From Flavobacterium panacis (GTDB lineage Bacteria > Bacteroidota > Bacteroidia > Flavobacteriales > Flavobacteriaceae), in assembly GCF_024649945.1 (NCBI RefSeq), contig NZ_JANKMS010000002.1, positions 620,001 to 684,000 on the forward strand: 64,000 nt of DNA, read 5' to 3'. Positions 45,445-53,515 of this stretch are shown piece by piece. The position numbers and the translations under genes are program-made. Each line of letters starts with the position of its first letter. Position 1 is the stretch's first letter. Below the pieces are notes generated by a model that saw only the letters and a program-made list of their open reading frames with translations, made no database searches and was not told the DNA's origin.

Positions 45445-47073
45445 ATGGGAAGCTTATTACAAAATACAGTTTTTGGAAAATCTAATTACAAAGTAAATAC
45501 TTACATAGGAGGAATTGGTCCCTCTATAAATAACCCAGTATTACTTGCCAATAAATTAGGAATTGCAGTTAACCGAATTAAGCTTTTCCGAGTTATAGAT
45601 AATGATATAGAATGCGCGATAATTGGTGGAATGTATGAAGTCAAAGGTTTTAATCACACTGATGTAAGTCAAATTACTTATTATAGAGATCCAACTGGAA
45701 TTGTTTCAGGAATTGGTCCTCAAGGGTTTTATAATACTGGATTGATCGAAGGTTATTTTCCAAACGCTACCTACATTTCAGTAGCTGCTTTTGATCAAAA
45801 TCTTTATCCTAGCGGAAAGCCTAAAAATCTTTTAAAAAAATTATATATTCCTTCAGTAACAAAAATCGGTAATACAACTTTAAACGAAAGTGTTTTTAGA
45901 TCTGGAAATCTAAATGCAGGCAAAATATGGGCAAATCCAATATTACAAACAATAAATTCAGGAGGAGTTGAAGGAGATCTAGCATTTTTAGCAACCGGAA
46001 ACACTATTGTATATGTTAATGACTTTACAAAGCCAGACAACATTACAAATTTATCTGCAACATCTATTTATAATACAGGAATCCAGCTCAGTTTCACACC
46101 TCCAAATTCAATTAACGGAATAGATTGGTATGAAGTATATGTAAATGGCATCTATAAGCAAGACATAAAAAATAGTGGAGATATAATTTCGGGATTAACT
46201 AAAAATACGAACTATAATATCAATTTAATTGCTGTTGATAATTTGCATAACAAGTCCGTTTCAAGTGCTACCTTAAATTTTACAACTGGTAATATAAATT
46301 TAGATGTAGATGCCGAAAATTTCATAACCTCCTCTCAAAATCATAAGTATATAGATATAATAAACAATTTAGTAGTTTCATTAAAAACAAATAATCTTTG
46401 GAATAAAATACAGGCTGCTTATCCATTTGTAGGTAGTACGCAAGTTAATCACAAATTTAACCTAAAGAATCCGTTAGATACAAATAGTGCTTTTAGACTA
46501 GTGTTTAATGGTGGAGGTACCCACTCCGTTAACGGATACCAAACTAATGGCAGTAATGCTTATGCAAACACTTTTCTAAATGTAAACACTTATCATACAT
46601 TTTCAAATGCTGGTTTAACAATTGTTTGTGGAACAAATAATGTACCAACTACTACAAATTCTTTTGATTTTGGGGCGCAAAAATCCAGTTCTCCATGGGA
46701 ATGTTACCAAATACATTTAAATCATGGAGCATCAAAAAACAACAACGTATTTGTTGTTGGAACAGTTGGTTTGTCAAAAACTGCAGTAAATAATGCAAAA
46801 GGGATTCATACCATAAGTAAGACCACAAATACGGAAGCAAGTTATTCTAAAAATGGAAATTTTGACACTACGATAGCAGGTACACAAACTGGAATAGTAC
46901 CTGCATTACCATATTTTATTGGTTGCTTAAATAATGGAGGATCTCCTTATGGTTATTCAAATCAAAGAATACAGTTTATTATAATTCATGAAGGATTATC
47001 CAATGAGGAAGTTAAAACTTTACACACTATCATTGATGCTTTCGAAAATAGCTTGGGCCGAAAAACCTGGTAG
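45445..47073 (+). CDS. fibre cassette 1, distal protein B1, 542 aa, FN3 + LamG-like
   Basis: The N-terminus MGSLLQNTVFGKSNYKV is related to the B proteins of the other cassettes (MGALIQNTIFGRT), but the body differs completely. Residues about 15-190 are unrecognised; about 193-290 are a fibronectin-III-like unit (NITNLSATSIYNTGIQLSFT, 'YEVYVNGIYKQD'); about 290-542 form a LamG or concanavalin-like sandwich ending 'GLSNEEVKTLHTIIDAFENS'. LamG-type domains bind carbohydrate, so this is a candidate glycan-binding tip. The same base with a different tip supports a modular, exchangeable fibre. Confidence 0.7.
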   Translation: MGSLLQNTVFGKSNYKVNTYIGGIGPSINNPVLLANKLGIAVNRIKLFRVIDNDIECAIIGGMYEVKGFNHTDVSQITYYRDPTGIVSGIGPQGFYNTGLIEGYFPNATYISVAAFDQNLYPSGKPKNLLKKLYIPSVTKIGNTTLNESVFRSGNLNAGKIWANPILQTINSGGVEGDLAFLATGNTIVYVNDFTKPDNITNLSATSIYNTGIQLSFTPPNSINGIDWYEVYVNGIYKQDIKNSGDIISGLTKNTNYNINLIAVDNLHNKSVSSATLNFTTGNINLDVDAENFITSSQNHKYIDIINNLVVSLKTNNLWNKIQAAYPFVGSTQVNHKFNLKNPLDTNSAFRLVFNGGGTHSVNGYQTNGSNAYANTFLNVNTYHTFSNAGLTIVCGTNNVPTTTNSFDFGAQKSSSPWECYQIHLNHGASKNNNVFVVGTVGLSKTAVNNAKGIHTISKTTNTEASYSKNGNFDTTIAGTQTGIVPALPYFIGCLNNGGSPYGYSNQRIQFIIIHEGLSNEEVKTLHTIIDAFENSLGRKTW

Positions 47074-47133
47074 CTATACAAAATCTAAAAGAGAAATTTA
47101 TATGAAGTAAAATCCATAATAAACAAAATACAA

Positions 47134-47598
47134 ATGAACACAAACCACAATAGAATAAAAGTATCTGATCTAGAAACAAATACTTCAGGTAAAATTTTAG
47201 TAACCAATCAAGATGGAGAATTAGAATTTAATGAATTATCATCGACTTTAGATTTTAAAACAATTAATGGCGAATCAATTCTGGGAGACGGAAATATCGA
47301 TTTATCCAATAAACAAGATATTTCAAATCAAATTGAAGTAAGCTCAAGTCAAACCATTTCCCCAAATTGGCACGGCAAAACAATAATTTTTACCACTAAC
47401 TGTACCATTACAGTTCCGCCAACATTACCCGAAAGTTTTATTTTTAACGGAATTACTTTAACCGGAGTAACTGTTACATGGGCAATAACAGCTCCTCATA
47501 CCTGGTTGTTTGGAACTCCATCACCAACAACTGAAAAGCAAATTTTTACTTTTACGAAAAGAGGAAATACCAATAGTGTTTTATTGTTAGGAGTGTAA
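47134..47598 (+). CDS. fibre cassette 2, short anchor protein A2, 154 aa
   Basis: Anchor (NTNHNRIKVSDLETNTSGKI), shaft motif 'FKTINGESILGDGNIDL' and terminal beta-domain as in A1, differing mainly at positions 27-33 of the anchor and around 70-75. It is nearly identical to A3 and A4. Two base pairs separate it from the B2 gene. No signal peptide. Multiple copies of the base protein would let several different B proteins dock in the same particle. Confidence 0.72.
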   Translation: MNTNHNRIKVSDLETNTSGKILVTNQDGELEFNELSSTLDFKTINGESILGDGNIDLSNKQDISNQIEVSSSQTISPNWHGKTIIFTTNCTITVPPTLPESFIFNGITLTGVTVTWAITAPHTWLFGTPSPTTEKQIFTFTKRGNTNSVLLLGV

Positions 47599-47600
47599 TT

Positions 47601-49727
47601 ATGGGAGCTCTAATACAAAACACTATTTTTGGTAGAACGAAAAAATCGTTCGTTTCTACCTGGAGAACTTCTAATATTTCTAATGGATCTAGCGCTGCTG
47701 CCCAAATAAAACTTCCTCTAGTTTCATCAGGCACTTACAACTTCATAATAGATTGGGGCGATGGGACTTCTGATACTATAACTAAATGGAATCAAACCCA
47801 AGTAACGCATAATTATGCATCTGCAGGAGATTATACAATAAAAATAAGTGGCTTATTAAATGGTTGGGCGTTTAACAATAGTGGCGATAGACTAAAAATT
47901 ACATCAGTAAGTTCATGGGGAAACTTTATATTAGGTTCAGGTGCTTTTCATGGGTGTGCTAATTTAGTTCTTAATGCAGTATCAGATATTCCAAATGTTA
48001 ATGGATTAGTATTTAGTTTTTTTGGGTGTAGTTCACTAACCACAATAAACAAACTTGAACAGTGGAATTTAAGCGTGATTAATTCGTTAAACGCAACTTT
48101 TTCGGGCTGTACAAATTTTAATCAAAATATTGGTTCGTGGAATGTTACGAATGTTGTAAATCTTTCCGCTTTATTTCAAAATTGTACAAATTTCAACAAT
48201 GGCGGAAGTAACACGATTAATAATTGGAATGTAAGTAATGTGAGTTTATTTACTAGTGTTTTTCAAAATTGCACAAATTTCAATCAGCCATTAAATTTAT
48301 GGAGTACAGGAAACGGAACAGGATTTAATTTAATGTTTTCAGGTTGTACAAATTTTAATCAAAACATTGGTTCGTGGAATGTTACAAAAGGAACTAATTT
48401 TATTTCAATGTTTCAGAATTCTACAGCTTTTAATAATGGAGGTTCTGGAACAATAGGAGGATGGATTTTAAACACAACTTCGAATGTTGATTTATCTAGT
48501 ATTTTTTCAGGCTGTAAAAATTTTAATCAAAATTTAGGGGCTTGGAACGTTAGCAAAGTTGTGAGTTTTAATTCAATGTTTCTAGGGTGTACAATTTTCA
48601 ACAATGGTGGCAGCAACACTATTAATAATTGGGTATTAAACACTACAGCAAATGTTACAATGCAGTCGGTTTTTTATCAATGTTCTGCATTTAATCAGCC
48701 ATTAGACAATTGGAACACTAGCAGAGTTATTAATTTACAGCAAATGTTTTTTGAAGCCCTTATTTTTAATCAGCCTTTAAATACTTGGAATACATCTAAT
48801 GTAACCAATATGATAGGAACTTTTTATAGAGCTGAAGTCTTTAACCAGCCATTAAACAATTGGAATACAACAAATGTTACAACTATGAATGCAATGTTTC
48901 AAAGAGCGTATTTGTTTAATCAAAACATAGGAAATTGGGACACACAAAACGTAACAACTATGCAGAGAATGTTTTTTTTCGGGTTCGCATTTGATCAAAA
49001 CATTGGTTCGTGGAATGTTTCTAAAGTAATTGATTTTTCTGAAATGTTTGTTCAAGCAAATGTTTTTAATAATGGTGGTAGTAATTCAATTAACAACTGG
49101 GTTATTAATAGTTCTACATCTTCTAATATTTCTATGTTTTCAATGTTTAAACAAGCGAGATTATTCAATCAGCCATTAGGAAATTGGAATACGAGCAGAG
49201 TTGTTGATATGAATAGTATGTTTTGGTCTGCTTCTGCATTTAATCAAGACATAGGGAGTTGGAATGTTTCTTTAGTAACAAATTTCGGAGATATGTTTCA
49301 AAGTGCTGTATTATTTGATCAAAACTTAGGCTCATGGAACACTGTATCTGTAACTAATATGTCAAATATGTTCGCAGCAGCATTAGTTTTCAATAACGGA
49401 GGTAGCAACACGATTAATAATTGGAATGTTTCGAATGTTACAACAATGCAGAATATGTTTTATACAGCTCCCACATTTAATCAACCATTAGGGAATTGGA
49501 ATGTTTCAAATGTTATAAATTTTCATGGGTTTCTGTTTGGAAAAATAGCAGCTACTTATTCATCAACAAATTTAGATGCAATTTATAATGGTTGGAGCAG
49601 TAGACCTGTTAAACCAAATATTTATTTAACATTTGGAACAGCTAAACACACATCTTCATCAATTGCAGGAAAAGCAATTTTGACTGGTTCTCCTAATAAT
49701 TGGACTATTACTGATGGAGGGATATAA
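47601..49727 (+). CDS. fibre cassette 2, distal protein B2, PKD + 19 BspA/DUF285 repeats, 708 aa
   Basis: Begins MGALIQNTIFGRTKKSF. Residues about 28-85 are a PKD-like domain ('FIIDWGDGTSD', 'YASAGDYTIKISG'). Then come about 19 repeats of roughly 24 residues with the DUF285/BspA consensus MFxxCxxFNQxIGxWNVSNVTxF, alternating with units of the form FNNGGSNTINNWxxN. A conserved C-terminal cap follows (VKPNIYLTFGT, then NNWTITDGGI). BspA repeats are leucine-rich-repeat-like solenoids used by surface adhesins to bind host or bacterial ligands. There is neither a signal peptide nor a T9SS C-terminal domain. A solenoid tip on a phage-like base is the best reading. Confidence 0.78.
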   Translation: MGALIQNTIFGRTKKSFVSTWRTSNISNGSSAAAQIKLPLVSSGTYNFIIDWGDGTSDTITKWNQTQVTHNYASAGDYTIKISGLLNGWAFNNSGDRLKITSVSSWGNFILGSGAFHGCANLVLNAVSDIPNVNGLVFSFFGCSSLTTINKLEQWNLSVINSLNATFSGCTNFNQNIGSWNVTNVVNLSALFQNCTNFNNGGSNTINNWNVSNVSLFTSVFQNCTNFNQPLNLWSTGNGTGFNLMFSGCTNFNQNIGSWNVTKGTNFISMFQNSTAFNNGGSGTIGGWILNTTSNVDLSSIFSGCKNFNQNLGAWNVSKVVSFNSMFLGCTIFNNGGSNTINNWVLNTTANVTMQSVFYQCSAFNQPLDNWNTSRVINLQQMFFEALIFNQPLNTWNTSNVTNMIGTFYRAEVFNQPLNNWNTTNVTTMNAMFQRAYLFNQNIGNWDTQNVTTMQRMFFFGFAFDQNIGSWNVSKVIDFSEMFVQANVFNNGGSNSINNWVINSSTSSNISMFSMFKQARLFNQPLGNWNTSRVVDMNSMFWSASAFNQDIGSWNVSLVTNFGDMFQSAVLFDQNLGSWNTVSVTNMSNMFAAALVFNNGGSNTINNWNVSNVTTMQNMFYTAPTFNQPLGNWNVSNVINFHGFLFGKIAATYSSTNLDAIYNGWSSRPVKPNIYLTFGTAKHTSSSIAGKAILTGSPNNWTITDGGI

Positions 49728-50590
49728 ACCTCTTCTACAATTTTGTTTTTTTAAGACATTTAAAACAATAAATAAAAAATACCACAACAAATGCATACAA
49801 ACCACAACAGAATAAAAGTTTCCGATCTGGAAACAAATACTTCGGGTAAAATTTTAGTAACCAATCAAAATGGAGAATTAGAATTTAATGAATTATCATC
49901 GACTTTAGATTTTAAAACAATTAATGGCGAATCAATTCTGGGAGACGGAAATATTGATTTATCCAATAAACAAGATATTTCAAATCAAATTGAAGTAAGT
50001 TCAAATCAAACCATTTCTCCAAATTGGCACGGTAAAACGATAATCTTCAACACTAACTGCACCATTACAGTTCCGCCAACACTACCTGAAAGTTTTATTT
50101 TTAACGGAATTACTTTAACTGGAGTAACTGTTACATGGGTAATAACAGTTCCTCATAATTGGTTCTTTGGAACTCCATCACCAACAACTGAAAAGCAAAT
50201 TTTTACTTTTACAAAAAGAGGAAATACCAATAGTGTTTTATTATTAGGAGTGTAATTATGGGAACTCTAATACAAAACACTATTTTTGGTAAAACGAAAA
50301 AATCGTTCGTTTCTACCTGGCGTACTTCTAATATTTCTACCGGATCTAGCGCTGCTACCCAAATAAAACTTCCTTTAGTTTCATTGGGAACTTACAGCTT
50401 CATAGTAGATTGGGGCGATGGGAGTTCTGATACTATAACTAAATGGAATCAAGCTGAAACAACTCACACTTATTCAGTTGAAGGAGATTATGTAATTAAA
50501 ATTACAGGAATCTGTAATGGATGGCAATTTAACAATACAGGAGACCGATTAAAGATCTTATCTGTTTTGAATTGGGGAAAATTAAAACTA
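49575..50590 (+). repeat. near-identical 1-kb block, copy 1 (end of B2 to start of B3)
   Basis: It covers the B2 cap, the spacer, the whole A3 gene and the PKD part of B3. It aligns with 52503-53515 at an offset of about 2928 bp with few substitutions. Limits are approximate. Confidence 0.8.
49791..50255 (+). CDS. fibre cassette 3, short anchor protein A3, 154 aa
   Basis: Same plan as A2 (anchor, FKTINGESILGDG shaft, beta-domain), with only scattered substitutions such as VSSNQT for VSSSQT and VPHNWFFG for APHTWLFG. It is preceded by a 60-bp intergenic spacer that is identical, apart from one base, to the one before A4. It lies within a repeat of about 1 kb. The gene is intact and coupled to B3 with a 2-bp gap. 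Confidence 0.72.
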   Translation: MHTNHNRIKVSDLETNTSGKILVTNQNGELEFNELSSTLDFKTINGESILGDGNIDLSNKQDISNQIEVSSNQTISPNWHGKTIIFNTNCTITVPPTLPESFIFNGITLTGVTVTWVITVPHNWFFGTPSPTTEKQIFTFTKRGNTNSVLLLGV

Positions 50591-52654
50591 AATCCTGCTA
50601 TAGGTTCTTATTTTCGTGGATGTGAAAATTTAAATTTATCAACTGTAGCAGATGTTCCTGATTTAAAAGGAGTAACAAGTCTTGCATTTGCATTTAGCGC
50701 TTGTACATCTTTAAATGCGATTAATAAAATAAATGAATGGGATGTATCAAACATTACAACATTTGAATCAATGTTTTACGCGACTCCATTTAATCAAAAT
50801 ATAGGTGCATGGAATGTTTCTAATTCTACAAATTTCGCTAATATGTTTTTTCATAATTCAAAGTTTAATAATGGAGGAAGTCCTGATATTAACAATTGGG
50901 TATTTAGAACAACTGGAACAATAACTCTTAGCGGAATGTTTAGTAATGCTACATCATTTAATCAGCCGCTAAATAATTGGAATACTGAATTCTGCGGTTT
51001 TTTTCAAAATATATTTCGAAATGCGGCATCTTTTAATCAGGATTTAAGCTCATGGAACGTTTCAAATGGTGCAATTTTTACAGAGATGTTTGCAGGAGCG
51101 ACTTCTTTTGATCAAAATATTGGCTCTTGGAATGTCTCAAAAGTAATAACTTTCACTAATATGTTTTCAGGAGCAACCTCATTTAATAATGGAGGAAGTT
51201 CCGACATAAATAATTGGGCATTAAATACAAGTTCTCCAATTACTATGTTTGGAATGTTTTCAGGAGCGACTAAATTTAATCAACCTATAGGAAACTGGAA
51301 TACTGAAAAAAACATTAGCTGTGCTCAAATGTTTTTGAATGCTACAGCATTTAATCAAAATATTGGTTCTTGGAATATGAGCAATGTTACTACGTGCGAA
51401 TCTATGTTCACAAGTTATACCAACAATGCTTTTAATAATGGAGGTAGTGATTCAATAAATTCATGGAATGTAGCAAATGTAACTAATATGCGATTAATGT
51501 TTATGAGAGCGAGATCTTTTAATCAAAATATTGGTTCTTGGAATGTTTCTAACGTAAGTTATTTTCAAAGTATGTTTCAAGATGCTAATGCATTTAATAA
51601 TGGAGAAAGTAATACAATTAATAATTGGACCTTAAATACTTCATCTGATGTAAATATGGCAAGTATGTTTTATGGTGCATCTTCATTTAATCAGCCAATT
51701 AATTCGTGGAATACTTCTAAAGTTATAACAATGGCGTCTATGTTTACTGGAGCATCAGTATTTAATCAATCACTTGATTCATGGAATGTTTCCAATGTAA
51801 ATAATATGTCTCAAATGTTCAACGGAGCTCCATTATTTAATCAAAACTTAGGCTCTTGGAATGTATCTAGTGTAACAAATTTCGCTGCTATGTTTGACAA
51901 TGCGATAGCGTTTAACAACGGTGGAAGCGATACAATCAATAATTGGGTATTAAATACGACATCTCTGATTGCTAGTAGTATGTTTGCTAATGCATCTTCA
52001 TTCAATCAGCCTTTAAATAATTGGAACACTTCTGCTATCATAACAATGCAAAATATGTTTTACTCGTGCAATAACTTTAATCAAAATATAGGTTCATGGA
52101 ATGTATCTAATGTTACAAATTTTCAATCAATGTTTGAATATTCTCCATTATTCAATAATGGTGAAAGTTCTGACATTAATAATTGGGTTATTAATACAAC
52201 ATCAAACGTAACAATGTTCGGAATGTTTAAAAGGGCAATAGCATTTAACCAACCAATTAATTCGTGGAATGTTTTAAACGTTACAAATATGTCTCAAATG
52301 TTTTATCAAAGTATTGCATTCAATCAGCCTTTAAATTCTTGGAATGTTACAAATGTTGCGAATATGAACAGTATGTTTTATTCTATTGGCACACCAACCG
52401 TATTCAATCAAGATATTGGCCCCTGGAATGTTTCCAATGTGACAGATTTTGGGAACTTTATGCTAGGTAAATCAGTAAATAATTTTGCAACAGCTAACTT
52501 AGATGCAATTTATAAAGGTTGGAGCAGTAGACCCGTTAAACCCAATGTTAATTTAACATTTGGAACTGCTAAATACACATCTTCATCAATTGCAGGAAAA
52601 GCAATTTTGACTGGTTCTCCTAATAATTGGACTATTACTGATGGAGGGATATAA
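50258..52654 (+). CDS. fibre cassette 3, distal protein B3, PKD + 22 BspA/DUF285 repeats, 798 aa
   Basis: Longest of the BspA-type tips. The N-terminus MGTLIQNTIFGKTKKSF and PKD-like domain (VDWGDGSSD) match B4 closely up to about residue 110, then the sequences diverge. I count 22 tryptophan-centred repeats (SWNVSNVT type), three more than in B2 or B4, with FNNGGS units at irregular intervals. The cap VKPNVNLTFGTAKYTSS to NNWTITDGGI is the same as in B2. Different repeat numbers among the copies suggest change by recombination between repeats. No signal peptide. Confidence 0.78.
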   Translation: MGTLIQNTIFGKTKKSFVSTWRTSNISTGSSAATQIKLPLVSLGTYSFIVDWGDGSSDTITKWNQAETTHTYSVEGDYVIKITGICNGWQFNNTGDRLKILSVLNWGKLKLNPAIGSYFRGCENLNLSTVADVPDLKGVTSLAFAFSACTSLNAINKINEWDVSNITTFESMFYATPFNQNIGAWNVSNSTNFANMFFHNSKFNNGGSPDINNWVFRTTGTITLSGMFSNATSFNQPLNNWNTEFCGFFQNIFRNAASFNQDLSSWNVSNGAIFTEMFAGATSFDQNIGSWNVSKVITFTNMFSGATSFNNGGSSDINNWALNTSSPITMFGMFSGATKFNQPIGNWNTEKNISCAQMFLNATAFNQNIGSWNMSNVTTCESMFTSYTNNAFNNGGSDSINSWNVANVTNMRLMFMRARSFNQNIGSWNVSNVSYFQSMFQDANAFNNGESNTINNWTLNTSSDVNMASMFYGASSFNQPINSWNTSKVITMASMFTGASVFNQSLDSWNVSNVNNMSQMFNGAPLFNQNLGSWNVSSVTNFAAMFDNAIAFNNGGSDTINNWVLNTTSLIASSMFANASSFNQPLNNWNTSAIITMQNMFYSCNNFNQNIGSWNVSNVTNFQSMFEYSPLFNNGESSDINNWVINTTSNVTMFGMFKRAIAFNQPINSWNVLNVTNMSQMFYQSIAFNQPLNSWNVTNVANMNSMFYSIGTPTVFNQDIGPWNVSNVTDFGNFMLGKSVNNFATANLDAIYKGWSSRPVKPNVNLTFGTAKYTSSSIAGKAILTGSPNNWTITDGGI

Positions 52655-53515
52655 ACCTCTTCTACAATTTTGTTTTTTTAAGACATTTAAAACAATAAAT
52701 AAAAAATACCACAACAAAATGCATACAAACCACAACAGAATAAAAGTTTCCGATCTAGAAACAAATACTTCGGGTAAAATTTTAGTAACCAATCAAAATG
52801 GAGAATTAGAATTTAATGAATTATCATCGACTTTAGATTTTAAAACAATTAATGGCGAATCAATTCTGGGAGACGGAAATATTGATTTATCCAATAAACA
52901 AGATATTTCAAATCAAATTGAAGTAAGTTCAAGTCAAACCATTTCTACCAATTGGCACGGTAAAACGATAATTTTCAACACTAACTGTACCATTACGGTT
53001 CCGCCAACATTACCCGAAAGTTTTATTTTTAACGGAATTACTTTAACTGGAATAACTGTTACATGGGCGATAACAGCTCCTCATACTTGGTTGTTTGGAA
53101 ATCCATCAGCAACAACCGAAAAGCAAATTTTTACTTTTACAAAAAGAGGAAATACCAATAGTGTTTTATTATTAGGGGTGTAATTATGGGAGCTCTAATA
53201 CAAAACACTATTTTTGGTAGGACGAAAAAATCGTTCGTTTCTACCTGGAGAACTTCTAATATTTCTACAGGATCTAGCGCTACCACACAAATAAAACTTC
53301 CTCTAGTTTCATCAGGCACTTACAACTTCATAATAGATTGGGGCGATGGGAGTTCTGATACTATAACTAAATGGAATCAAGCTGAAACAACTCACACTTA
53401 TTCAGTTGAAGGAGATTATCTAATTAAAATTACAGGAATCTGTAATGGATGGCAATTTAACAATGCAGGAGACCGATTAAAGATCTTATCTGTTTTGAAT
53501 TGGGGAAAATTAATG
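52503..53515 (+). repeat. near-identical 1-kb block, copy 2 (end of B3 to start of B4)
   Basis: Second copy of the block at 49575-50590. Recombination between the two would delete or duplicate one complete A-B cassette of about 2.9 kb. Part of it (A gene and PKD start) is also present at 47134-47880. Confidence 0.8.
52719..53183 (+). CDS. fibre cassette 4, short anchor protein A4, 154 aa
   Basis: The start is at 52719 (HTNHNRIKVSDLETNTSGKI). The frame is open upstream to 52641, but that part is a copy of the intergenic spacer and would add 26 residues absent from A1-A3, so it is rejected. The protein is nearly identical to A2 and A3. Two base pairs separate it from B4. Confidence 0.72.
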   Translation: MHTNHNRIKVSDLETNTSGKILVTNQNGELEFNELSSTLDFKTINGESILGDGNIDLSNKQDISNQIEVSSSQTISTNWHGKTIIFNTNCTITVPPTLPESFIFNGITLTGITVTWAITAPHTWLFGNPSATTEKQIFTFTKRGNTNSVLLLGV

